From contig JAJRSQ010000110.1 in the NCBI GenBank assembly GCA_024278725.1, positions 1 to 5,878 of the forward strand: DNA of 5,878 nt, read 5' to 3'. A program made the translations under genes and the position numbers. Below, one piece after another: positions 1 through 5,615 of the stretch (the stretch's first letter is position 1; every line of letters starts with the position of its first letter). This DNA is from Chloroflexota bacterium (GTDB lineage: Bacteria; Chloroflexota; Anaerolineae; 4572-78). The notes beneath the pieces are model-generated. The model made no database searches, was not told the DNA's origin, and was given only the letters and a program-made list of their open reading frames with translations.

Positions 1-54
1 CATTGCACCCAAAAATAGCAAAACGAATACACTCCATTGGCTTAAACGCCTCAT
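1..54 (-). CDS. N-terminus of a probable exported or membrane protein (partial, runs off left edge)
   Basis: Reading leftwards from an ATG at 54-52, the frame is open for 18 codons to the window edge and encodes MRRLSQWSVFVLLFLGAM. Two arginines followed by a run of hydrophobic residues is the layout of a signal peptide or first membrane segment. A purine-rich AAGGGG lies five bases before the ATG and is a credible ribosome binding site. A possible extended -10 element lies further upstream at 135-143. The rest of the protein is outside the window, so neither its function nor its length can be judged. This gene is downstream of the tRNA terminator and so appears to have its own transcript. 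Confidence 0.6.
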   Translation of the reverse strand, partial: MRRLSQWSVFVLLFLGAM

Positions 55-134
55 CTGAACCCCTTCCCGTACCATCCCAAACCTGCACGTGGCTATATTT
101 ATTCGATTGTCAACCGGCATGAGTAATTGTGTTC

Positions 135-143
135 AGTATATCA
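135..143 (-). promoter_or_regulatory. Possible extended -10 promoter for the left-edge gene
   Basis: On the minus strand the element reads TGATATACT: an extended -10 TG followed by TATACT, five of six matches to TATAAT. No good -35 hexamer lies 16-18 bases upstream; that position is taken by an AT-rich inverted repeat (157-176). Transcription would start near 128 and give a leader of roughly 70 bases before the ATG at 54. This is an inference from motif match only. Confidence 0.4.
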
Positions 144-156
144 TACTTCCACCGGG

Positions 157-176
157 TTTTCATGTTTTTATGAAAA
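157..176. repeat. AT-rich inverted repeat at the expected -35 position of the left-edge gene
   Basis: TTTTCAT (157-163) and ATGAAAA (170-176) are perfect 7-base inverted arms around a 6-base spacer. The repeat covers the place where a -35 box for the extended -10 at 135-143 would be. It could be a protein binding site (operator or activator) or just AT-rich chance. As a plus-strand hairpin followed by TTTT it would be too weak to be a convincing terminator. Confidence 0.3.
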
Positions 177-232
177 TTTTAAGGTTGCCGGAATGGTTCA
201 AATACGCGGAAACTGTTTATCATCAGGTACAC

Positions 233-263
233 AAAAAAAACCCACCAATATTGGTGGGTTTTT
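233..263 (-). terminator. Rho-independent terminator of the tRNA cluster (potentially bidirectional)
   Basis: A perfect 18-base palindrome (241-258, arms CCCACCA and TGGTGGG around ATAT) is flanked by eight A on the left and five T on the right. Read on the minus strand it is a GC-rich 7-bp hairpin followed by eight U, starting eight bases after the 3' end of the tRNA-Thr gene, so it should end the tRNA transcript. Read on the plus strand it also has a five-U tail, but no plus-strand gene lies before it. Confidence 0.9.
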
Positions 264-266
264 GTA

Positions 267-339
<73 letters not shown>

Positions 340-349
340 GGGGGTATAG

Positions 350-423
350 TCGGGGCGATTGGATTCGAACCAACGACCTCTTCAACCCCATTGAAGCGCG
401 CTACCGGACTGCGCCACGCCCCG
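350..423 (-). tRNA. tRNA-Pro (anticodon GGG)
   Basis: The minus strand gives a 74-base cloverleaf. The acceptor arms at 417-423 and 351-357 (CGGGGCG/CGCCCCG) pair perfectly, the anticodon stem is CTTCA/TGAAG with loop ATGGGGT, and the T loop is TTCGAAT. The anticodon GGG (387-389) reads CCC and CCU proline codons. The C1-G72 first pair and the A discriminator are usual for tRNA-Pro. CCA is not encoded. Its D arm and anticodon-stem flanks are nearly the same as those of the neighbouring tRNA-Pro(CGG), which suggests an old tandem duplication. Confidence 0.97.
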
Positions 424-442
424 ACAATTATTTAATTTGAGG

Positions 443-516
443 TCGGGATGCCCGGATTTGAACCGGGGGCCTCTTCGTCCCGAACGAAGCGCGCTACCGG
501 GCTGCGCCACATCCCG
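443..516 (-). tRNA. tRNA-Pro (anticodon CGG)
   Basis: The minus strand gives a 74-base cloverleaf with acceptor arms at 510-516 and 444-450 (CGGGATG/CATCCCG), anticodon stem CTTCG/CGAAG with loop TTCGGGA, and T loop TTCAAAT between CCGGG and CCCGG-type arms. The anticodon CGG (480-482) reads CCG proline codons. The discriminator is A and CCA is not encoded. It is the first tRNA of the cluster, about 14 bases after the predicted transcription start. Confidence 0.97.
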
Positions 517-536
517 TCGCCTCAAAAGCAAGCAAA

Positions 537-564
537 ATTATAGCACAGTGAGTTTTTTTGGCAA
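537..564 (-). promoter_or_regulatory. Promoter of the tRNA cluster
   Basis: On the minus strand a perfect TATAAT (542 down to 537) is preceded by TGC, making an extended -10. Sixteen bases upstream is TTGCCA (564-559), five of six matches to TTGACA. Transcription would start near 530 and reach the tRNA-Pro(CGG) 5' end at 516. The -35 box lies immediately after the stop codon of the MBL-fold gene (566-568), so the promoter fills almost the entire gap between that gene and the tRNAs. Confidence 0.85.
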
Positions 565-565
565 A

Positions 566-1471
566 TCATGCCAAGAGACTTTTGAGTGGTTTGGGGCGCA
601 TGGTGGAACGCGGATAGCGCGTTTTCGGCTCTGCGACCCCGTAAAAAACTTTCATCTCATCGTAAATGCGGCTCACCCCCGCGCGAATCCGCTTTTCGAT
701 GATAGATTTTCGCCCCGGTTTGTAGGGGAACATATCAATCATCTGGCTGATGACCACCGCCGATTCCGCTTTGGTGCGCCCCTGTTTGTATTGGCTGCGC
801 ACCCGCGCCCGCATCGTGCGGATGTAACAGCGCATCGGCTCAATCGCTTCAATATTGCACACCGAGCCGTGTCCGGGCACAATGGCGTTCAATTTTTGTT
901 CCTGCAACCAATCCAATTGCTTCAGCCACTCTTTGCTGTCGCACTGCCCCAGTGCCGGATGTTCATCGACCACCACCAAATCCCCGGCGAAGAGAATGTT
1001 CACATCGGGGATGTACAGCCCGCTGGTGGCGGGGGTATGTCCCCCCAAGTACATAAAATGCAGCTTTCTGTGCCCTTTGGTCATCAACATGTAGCCGGTG
1101 AAGGTGAGTTCCGGTTTCACGATGACGGTTTCGGAAAATTGCTTCTGAATATCGGGCTGTTTTTTGTACAAATTTTTGGTGCGTTCAATGAAGGTATCTT
1201 TGTAGCCCGCCATCTCTTTCCACGCATATTCATGCGCCAGCACGGGGGCATCAAAATATTGATTCCCCAGAATGTGCGCGCGATGATGGTCAGTATTGAA
1301 CACGTACAGCACGCGGTCGGTCTTTTCGGCAACCCGCGCCGCCCACTCTTTCGCCTCTTCGGGGATGATGGGGGTGTCCACCACAATTGCGCCCTCATCG
1401 GTTTCAATCAACCCGCAATTGGCGCCTTCATATTCAAAACTAACGTATACTCCACGAGCAATTTCTTCCAT
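566..1471 (-). CDS. MBL-fold metallohydrolase-like protein with an atypical metal motif
   Basis: This 301-residue protein has the metallo-beta-lactamase fold pattern: a beta-rich N-terminus with GAIVVDTP (27-34), a motif-2 region at 61-66, GGHTPATSG (143-151, metal ligand H145), FAGD (161-164, D164) and VPGHG (198-202, H201). The usual H-x-H-x-D-H motif reads D-H-H-R-A-H, so the first His is Asp61 and the normal Asp is Ala65, while H63 and H66 remain. Metal content and activity are therefore uncertain. The substrate is unknown; the superfamily covers hydrolysis of thioesters, lactones, nucleic acids and beta-lactams. A basic tail (about 282-298) follows the fold. There is no signal peptide, so it is probably cytoplasmic. 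AGAGGG lies 8 bases before the ATG and partly overlaps the TPR gene's stop codon, which suggests translational coupling. It is the last protein gene of the operon. Confidence 0.93.
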   Translation of the reverse strand: MEEIARGVYVSFEYEGANCGLIETDEGAIVVDTPIIPEEAKEWAARVAEKTDRVLYVFNTDHHRAHILGNQYFDAPVLAHEYAWKEMAGYKDTFIERTKNLYKKQPDIQKQFSETVIVKPELTFTGYMLMTKGHRKLHFMYLGGHTPATSGLYIPDVNILFAGDLVVVDEHPALGQCDSKEWLKQLDWLQEQKLNAIVPGHGSVCNIEAIEPMRCYIRTMRARVRSQYKQGRTKAESAVVISQMIDMFPYKPGRKSIIEKRIRAGVSRIYDEMKVFYGVAEPKTRYPRSTMRPKPLKSLLA

Positions 1472-1481
1472 GCTATACCCT

Positions 1482-2174
1482 CTACTGCTGTGTTTTCAAC
1501 TCATTCAAAATGTTGGTGGCATTGGTGGTTGCGATGGGGTCAGAGCCGTCATCCAAATCCAAAAAGGTTTCAAAGGCTTTGATGGCTTCTTCCGTGTTGC
1601 CCGAAGCCCGATTGACCACCCCCAACCCGTAATAGGGTGCGGCTAAATCGGGTTTCAATTCAATGGCGCGCTTGATTTTTTCGGTGGCAAGCGCCAGTTT
1701 TTCCTGATTGACCACATTGGTCGCCAGGGCTTCCTGCACATAAATCGCCCCTAAATTGTAAATGATGTCGGCATCATTGGGGGCGAGTTCAATAGCTTTC
1801 AAATAAGTCTCTTCCGCCAAGTCGAGCTTCTGCTGGGCATAATATACCGCGCCCAAATTGGCGTATGCGGCGACATATTTCGGGTTGAGCGCCACGGCTT
1901 GTTTGAACGCCGTCACCGCGTTTTCCAAATCACCCGCTTTATAATAGTTGTTTCCGCGCTGAAAATAGCCTTCCGGCGAATCGTCCGGGGCGGGGGTGTT
2001 CACCTCCGCGGCGGGCGTTTCAACGGACGGCGCGGGCTGCGATTTGTTGCCCAGCAGTTGCCAACCCAAGCCAACAACAATAGCCAGAGCGACGACGCCC
2101 AAAACGACGCGCCAGCCCATCGAAATGGGGTTTGCGGATTGCGGGGTATCGGGGGCAGAATTTTGTTCGGTCAC
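1482..2174 (-). CDS. Membrane-anchored TPR-repeat protein
   Basis: The protein has 230 residues. A short cytoplasmic N-terminus is followed by one hydrophobic segment (about 20-41, VVLGVVALAIVVGLG), a Pro/Ala-rich linker (45-66) and then tetratricopeptide repeats. Four repeats can be seen at roughly 67-100, 101-134, 135-176 (carrying an extra insert) and 177-210, with the usual G-Y/A-F-P spacing, such as ALNPKY and ELAPND. TPR domains bind proteins; the partner is not evident here, but the two MBL-fold neighbours are the obvious candidates. The topology is probably N-in with the repeats outside the membrane. The start is GTG at 2174, supported by a strong GGAGGAG seven bases upstream. It sits between the two MBL genes with gaps of 18 and 10 bases. 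It looks like a generic TPR protein with no recognisable named family. Confidence 0.93.
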   Translation of the reverse strand: MTEQNSAPDTPQSANPISMGWRVVLGVVALAIVVGLGWQLLGNKSQPAPSVETPAAEVNTPAPDDSPEGYFQRGNNYYKAGDLENAVTAFKQAVALNPKYVAAYANLGAVYYAQQKLDLAEETYLKAIELAPNDADIIYNLGAIYVQEALATNVVNQEKLALATEKIKRAIELKPDLAAPYYGLGVVNRASGNTEEAIKAFETFLDLDDGSDPIATTNATNILNELKTQQ

Positions 2175-2192
2175 GGTATACTCCTCCGGGTG

Positions 2193-2837
2193 CTAAAATT
2201 GCGGTGAGAGAATAACTGTTTGCGTATCTTGCGGCAAATTGCTTTTGCTGATACGCAGTTTGTCCGCCGGTTCAGAGGCGGGCAATCCCATTTCTTTCAA
2301 AAATTTTTCCAACGGTTCCAGGGGGATGGTGATGCCGGGCAGCGCGTAATGCATGGGAATGATGATGGAGGGTTCAATCAAACTCAACGCTTCCGAGGCT
2401 TGCGCGGCGGTTAAACTTTTCCCGTTTCCCACCGGCAAGAGCAGAATATCCACGTTGGAGAAATTTTCCATCTGGCTTTGCGTCGGGACGTGCCGTATAT
2501 CGCCCATGTGGCACACCGTCAGGTCGTCCGCTTCGATGAAAAACACGATGTTGCGCGGGTCTGCCATCTGATTCGCTTTGTCTGCCGGGGGGTAAATTGC
2601 CGAACCGATGATGAACGCGGTGCGGATTTCGTATTCGCCGGGGCGATCCACCACTTTGGACGCGCCCGCCACCAGATGCGTGGCGTTGTGGTGCGGATTG
2701 TTGTGGCTGACGGTCACAATATCCGCCGTCAGGTTCGGAGCGGGCAGCCCCAAACTCGCCTCAAAGGGGTCGGTGACGATGGTTGTTTCCGCGCATTTTA
2801 TTTCAAAGCAGGCATGTCCGTGCCAAATAATATCCAT
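2193..2837 (-). CDS. UlaG-like MBL-fold protein with an atypical metal motif
   Basis: This 214-residue protein resembles the small UlaG-like branch of the metallo-beta-lactamase superfamily. Visible marks are WHGHACFEI (5-13), VTDPF (21-25), the motif-2 region SHNNPHHN (44-51), RPGEYEI (65-71), CHMGD (109-113) and PMHY (161-164). The canonical H-x-H-x-D-H is H45-N-N47-P-H49-H50: the second His is Asn and the Asp is His. D113 and H163 are kept as possible metal ligands. UlaG itself is an L-ascorbate-6-phosphate lactonase, but most relatives have unknown substrates and there is no ascorbate gene nearby, so no symbol is given. There is no signal peptide. AGGA stands seven bases before the ATG. 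It is the first gene of the apparent operon with the TPR gene and the larger MBL gene. Confidence 0.92.
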   Translation of the reverse strand: MDIIWHGHACFEIKCAETTIVTDPFEASLGLPAPNLTADIVTVSHNNPHHNATHLVAGASKVVDRPGEYEIRTAFIIGSAIYPPADKANQMADPRNIVFFIEADDLTVCHMGDIRHVPTQSQMENFSNVDILLLPVGNGKSLTAAQASEALSLIEPSIIIPMHYALPGITIPLEPLEKFLKEMGLPASEPADKLRISKSNLPQDTQTVILSPQF

Positions 2838-2887
2838 AGATGCATCCTGTCCGTAAAACGTAACGATAGGTTTTTAAATCGGCTATT

Positions 2888-2896
2888 ATTTTAGCA
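2888..2896 (-). promoter_or_regulatory. Probable extended -10 promoter of the MBL-TPR-MBL operon
   Basis: The minus strand reads TGCTAAAAT about 50 bases before the ATG at 2837. The TGC plus TAAAAT (five of six matches to TATAAT) makes an extended -10 very like the one before the tRNAs. The 17-base-spaced -35 position reads TTTCCT, which is weak, as is often acceptable with an extended -10. The predicted transcription start near 2881 leaves a leader of roughly 45 bases. Confidence 0.5.
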
Positions 2897-2923
2897 CAAT
2901 CAATTCAAAAAGGAAAGTTAACA

Positions 2924-2938
2924 TAAACCGCAGGTTTA
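2924..2938 (-). terminator. Possible weak terminator after the winged-helix gene
   Basis: A perfect 6-bp inverted repeat, TAAACC and GGTTTA around a 3-base loop, begins five bases after the TAA stop of the winged-helix gene. On the minus strand it is followed by a pyrimidine-rich stretch with a late run of five T (2910-2906), not an immediate U tract. It may slow or end transcription before the MBL operon promoter, but the stem is short and AT-rich. Confidence 0.35.
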
Positions 2939-2943
2939 CGGCA

Positions 2944-3279
2944 TTATTGCCGGTAGAAGGGCGATTGTGGCGGGTCGGCGGCGATGCGTTCAACCGTGGC
3001 GCGAATGTGCGGGTTGGCGGTGGTGAGCCGGTAAATCGGCTGGGGAGGGGCGGCATCCATTTCCAGCACACCGAGCAACGCCAAATCGCCCACGTTGCGC
3101 CGCACAACCTGATAATTTTTGTTCAACTGCCGGGAGAGTTCCAACGCGGTCACGGTGTGGTTGGGATGTGCGCCAAAATAGGTGAGGATGTCCCATTTGA
3201 TGAGACTGGGGGCATAACGTTCCAAAAAAACAAACAGGGCAACGTCAATATCATGCATCGCTGAAATGGTGTCATTCAT
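2944..3279 (-). CDS. Small winged helix-turn-helix protein, probable transcription regulator
   Basis: From the chosen ATG at 3279 the protein has 111 residues. An N-terminal helical part (about 8-36, IDVALFVFLERYAPSLIKWD) precedes a winged-helix core. Residues 42-74 (TVTALELSRQLNKNYQVVRRN and onward) look like helix 2, the turn and a recognition helix, and 75-86 (PPQPIYRLT) look like the wing. The likely role is DNA binding; the target and any ligand are unknown. An ATG at 3327 would add 16 residues but has no ribosome binding site and lies at the extended -10 of the predicted promoter, upstream of its transcription start, so it is rejected. The retained start has only a modest AGGCG upstream. 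The gene is divergent from the GH114-like lipoprotein gene, so regulation of that gene, or autoregulation, is a reasonable guess. Confidence 0.78.
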   Translation of the reverse strand: MNDTISAMHDIDVALFVFLERYAPSLIKWDILTYFGAHPNHTVTALELSRQLNKNYQVVRRNVGDLALLGVLEMDAAPPQPIYRLTTANPHIRATVERIAADPPQSPFYRQ

Positions 3280-3305
3280 ATGAGATACGCCTGCGCCTTT
3301 TTGTG

Positions 3306-3321
3306 TTGTGGGTTCACACAA
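3306..3321. promoter_or_regulatory. Inverted repeat overlapping the winged-helix gene promoter, possible operator
   Basis: TTGTG (3306-3310) and CACAA (3317-3321) form a perfect 5-base dyad around six bases. It covers the -10 and start-site region of the predicted winged-helix promoter. Its size and place suit an autoregulatory operator for a dimeric winged-helix protein, but short dyads are common and this is an inference only. Confidence 0.3.
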
Positions 3322-3346
3322 TAGCATGTCGCTGTGTGCAATTCAA
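3318..3346 (-). promoter_or_regulatory. Promoter of the winged-helix gene
   Basis: On the minus strand TTGAAT (3346-3341) is followed after 17 bases by TATTGT (3323-3318), and TGC directly precedes the latter, giving an extended -10. The -35 has four of six matches and the -10 four of six. Transcription would begin near 3311, downstream of the ATG at 3327. This decides in favour of the later start at 3279. Confidence 0.55.
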
Positions 3347-3402
3347 TAGTACCAGAGTCCCCGACGATTGGCAAGCATGTGATGTGAATATCCGCGCCGG
3401 TA

Positions 3403-3431
3403 TTTCTTTTTCTCTCAATGCCCTTTATAAT
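3403..3431 (+). promoter_or_regulatory. Promoter of the GH114-like lipoprotein gene
   Basis: A perfect TATAAT lies at 3426-3431. Seventeen bases upstream the -35 position reads TTTCTT (3403-3408), a poor match, so the promoter may need an activator. Unlike the minus-strand promoters here it lacks a TG before the -10. Transcription would begin near 3438, about 25 bases before the ATG at 3463. Confidence 0.6.
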
Positions 3432-3462
3432 AAACGCAGTTAAACTTACACAGGAGAATCCG

Positions 3463-4290
3463 ATGAAGAAATTATCCGTCTTCGCCTTGCTGGTATTGCT
3501 GATTTCAGCGTGCGGTTCGCCACCCCCGAATGCGCCGGAAACAGCGCAACCGCTCGCCACCCCCGCAGAAGATTGGTGGAAACCGGCAGTGAACACCCTC
3601 TGGCAGTGGCAATTGACGCAACCCATTGATATGTCCGTGGACGCGGAAATGTACGATATTGACCTGTTCGATACCGATGCGAGCGTGGTGGCGGCGTTGC
3701 ACGCGCGGGGGCGTAAAGTTATCTGCTATATCAGTGCGGGGAGTTGGGAGGATTGGCGCCCCGACAAAGACCGGTTCCCCGCATCGGTCATCGGCAAGGA
3801 TTATGAAGGGTGGGATGGCGAAAAATGGCTGGACATCCGCCAAATTGACCTGCTGGCGCCGGTGATGCGCGCCCGATTGGACGAATGCCGAGCCAAAGGT
3901 TTCGATGGCGTGGAGCCGGACAATATTGACGCCTTCACCAACGACACCGGCTTTCCGCTCACCGCCGCCGACCAATTGGCATACAACCGCTGGCTGGCGA
4001 ATGAAGCCCACGCACGCGGGTTGTCCATCGGGCTGAAAAATGACCCCGAACAGGTGGCAGACCTGTTGCCATATTTTGATTGGGCGTTGACCGAAGATTG
4101 TTTCGCGGAAGAATGGTGCGCGGATATGCTCCCTTTCATCGCCGCCGGAAAACCCGTTTTCGCCGCGGAATACACCGATACCGGCATCACCACCGGGCAA
4201 TTTTGCGACCGGGCGCAGGCAATGAACTTCAACGCGATTCTTAAAAATCGTGATTTGGATGCCTGGCAGGAATCATGCCGCGCCCGCTGA
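3463..4290 (+). CDS. GH114-like lipoprotein (putative endo-alpha-1,4-polygalactosaminidase family)
   Basis: The 275-residue protein begins with a lipoprotein signal peptide, MKKLSVFALLVLLISAC, with C17 as the lipid site. A short Pro-rich linker leads into a TIM-barrel-type domain (about 38-275) with motifs I know from GH114: TLWQWQL (45-51), MYDIDLFDT (63-71), VICYISAGSWEDWRPD (86-101), WLDIR (122-126), GVEPDNIDAFTN (149-160), LKND (191-194) and AEYTD (235-239). Family members cleave alpha-1,4-linked galactosaminides such as fungal galactosaminogalactan. E151, D153, E211, D212 and E236 are candidate catalytic acids; the pair is not assigned here. It should act on the cell surface on amino-sugar polymers. 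AGGAG (3452-3456) stands six bases before the ATG. An in-frame ATG at 3418 is rejected because the -10 box lies within that extension. The gene is monocistronic and divergent from the winged-helix gene. Confidence 0.92.
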   Translation: MKKLSVFALLVLLISACGSPPPNAPETAQPLATPAEDWWKPAVNTLWQWQLTQPIDMSVDAEMYDIDLFDTDASVVAALHARGRKVICYISAGSWEDWRPDKDRFPASVIGKDYEGWDGEKWLDIRQIDLLAPVMRARLDECRAKGFDGVEPDNIDAFTNDTGFPLTAADQLAYNRWLANEAHARGLSIGLKNDPEQVADLLPYFDWALTEDCFAEEWCADMLPFIAAGKPVFAAEYTDTGITTGQFCDRAQAMNFNAILKNRDLDAWQESCRAR

Positions 4291-4316
4291 AACGCGACGC
4301 GCGCGAAGGGGGAAAA

Positions 4317-5603
4317 TCAGCGCAAAATGAGGGGCAGATAGACCCGCCACCCGCCGACCAGAACTTGCGCGGTGGCGGTGCGGGTGTACCCGCCGCCGGT
4401 GGCGGTCACGGTGATCGTGTGGATGATGCCGGGCAGCACTGCGCCGCTGTGGGTGTCGGTGATGGTGAGGGTTGCCGTGGCGGGGATGGGGGTGTTTGCG
4501 GGCTGGAGGGTGTAATTCAGCGCGGGGGTGATGGCAACGGTCAGGGTGATGCTCCCGCTGAAAATACCGTCCGACTGCACCGCGAAACCGGTCTGCTCGC
4601 CGGGCATGATAGCGCGGGCAGGCGGTTCAATCCGCAGGGTAAAGCCCGCCACAGCCGCCGAATTCGCATCCACCATCAGCGATGAAACGTCCACCGCTTC
4701 AAACGCCGACCCCGGCACACTCTTTAACTCGCCCAGTACCGCGTCATCCCAGCGGGAATCGTGCGCGCCGGAGATGTACCAATTTGAGCCGTTATCCGCC
4801 AGAATAATGCCGTATTTTTTCATTGCCCGCAGGATGACCTGCACGTCCGGCGAAAATCCGGAAATATCATAATCCGCCTTCAGCCGGAAACGCTGCCCCA
4901 TGGGGGGATATTGGCTGCCGGTCAGCGATGAAGCGTCGTGGCGGGCGTGCCACACGTGGTCGCTGCGGGTACGGGCGGCGGTGAAACGGATAGCGTGCGC
5001 AATTTCACCCGCCTGCACTTCATCGTAGCGCACCAGTCCGGGCAAAATCGGCAAGCCCGCCGCGTCCGCCGACGTCCAACCGTCCGGGCGCAAGGCATTG
5101 TCGTTCAAATCAAATTTCGCCCCCGAACCGGCGTGCCAACTGCCGTCGCCCTGTGGAAAAGCGTAAAACAGCTCATAGAGGGTGCAGGAATCAGCATCCA
5201 GCACCAGCACGTGGCGGTCGCCATCACTGTTTGCCCCGCCTTCAATGGGCGCATCGGGGGGGATGGGGTACGGACCGGGGTCGCTTTCGGATGCGTAATC
5301 GAAGGTGACGGGTACAGGCTGCACACCCGACACCGCCACATAGGGGATACCGATGGGGGAGCCGTTCCATTCCGTGCCGAAATCCGGGTGCAGGAAACCG
5401 TCGGCGCTGATGGTGTTGATGTATGCCGCAGAATTGGCATCCACGGGGAGCCGGTCAACGGGGGTGTTCCAGATATTGTTGGCGGGGAAAACGGCGCACC
5501 CGGCAATCTGCGGGGGTGATTGCGCACTCACCGGAAGGGTTAACACCAGCCAAATCACCGCCGCCGCGAAAATACGGCGGCTAAATTTCGGATTGCCACA
5601 CAA
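4317..5603 (-). CDS. Exported protein with a conserved unassigned domain and a C-terminal beta-sandwich region
   Basis: From the TTG start the protein has 428 residues. Residues 1-27 form a signal peptide (basic n-region, FAAAVIWLVLTLP core, cleavage after VSA). Residues 36-310 form one long domain rich in sharp motifs: NNIWNTPVD (42-50), LHPDFG (71-76), SDGDRHVLVLD (126-136), WHAGSGA (156-162), LRPDGWTSADAAGLPILPG (171-189) and WYISGA (275-280). I remember this pattern from bacterial proteins without assigned function. Conserved His and Asp residues suggest a catalytic or metal site, but this is not shown. Residues 320-416 have the alternating beta, Thr-rich composition of an Ig-like or adhesion domain. 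The protein ends in YLPLILR, recalled as a frequent C-terminal tag of exported Chloroflexota proteins. A longer reading from ATG 5639 would overlap the upstream gene, has no ribosome binding site and makes an overlong signal n-region. It converges on the GH114-like gene. Confidence 0.88.
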   Translation of the reverse strand: MCGNPKFSRRIFAAAVIWLVLTLPVSAQSPPQIAGCAVFPANNIWNTPVDRLPVDANSAAYINTISADGFLHPDFGTEWNGSPIGIPYVAVSGVQPVPVTFDYASESDPGPYPIPPDAPIEGGANSDGDRHVLVLDADSCTLYELFYAFPQGDGSWHAGSGAKFDLNDNALRPDGWTSADAAGLPILPGLVRYDEVQAGEIAHAIRFTAARTRSDHVWHARHDASSLTGSQYPPMGQRFRLKADYDISGFSPDVQVILRAMKKYGIILADNGSNWYISGAHDSRWDDAVLGELKSVPGSAFEAVDVSSLMVDANSAAVAGFTLRIEPPARAIMPGEQTGFAVQSDGIFSGSITLTVAITPALNYTLQPANTPIPATATLTITDTHSGAVLPGIIHTITVTATGGGYTRTATAQVLVGGWRVYLPLILR

Positions 5604-5608
5604 TACGT

Positions 5609-5615
5609 ACCTCAC
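5609..5615 (-). promoter_or_regulatory. Ribosome binding site that decides the TTG start of the exported protein
   Basis: The minus strand reads GTGAGGT, with the GAGG core at 5613-5610 and six bases to the TTG at 5603-5601. The core overlaps the TGA stop (5614-5612) of the upstream gene, the same stop-overlapping-RBS design seen between the TPR and second MBL genes. The alternative ATG at 5639 has no such site. Confidence 0.65.

Noticed and set aside
108..113. Perfect TTGACA on the minus strand as a -35 for the left-edge gene
   Set aside because: No -10-like hexamer lies 16-18 bases downstream (the region reads ACGTGC). The extended -10 at 135-143 fits better, with TTGACA falling in its leader.
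437..1582. Long plus-strand open frame of 381 codons
   Set aside because: It starts inside a tRNA gene and is antisense to the MBL and TPR genes. Its product is His/Arg/Phe-rich with no family motif and no ribosome binding site, so it is a by-product of codon bias on the other strand.
3505..4200. Minus-strand open frame of 231 codons
   Set aside because: It is fully antisense to the GH114-like gene, whose motifs are unmistakable. No start signal or recognisable domain is present.
4291..4316. Possible shared terminator between the convergent GH114-like and exported-protein genes
   Set aside because: The 26 bases are CG-rich (CGCGACGCGCGCG), but no stem with a U tract can be built on either strand.
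4650..5442. VDANSAA occurring twice in the exported protein (residues 54-60 and 311-317)
   Set aside because: The match is only seven residues, flanking sequence does not align and codons differ, so an internal duplication is not supported.
4938..5519. Plus-strand open frame of 193 codons
   Set aside because: It is antisense to the conserved domain of the exported protein. The Gly/Val/Arg-rich product has no recognisable features.
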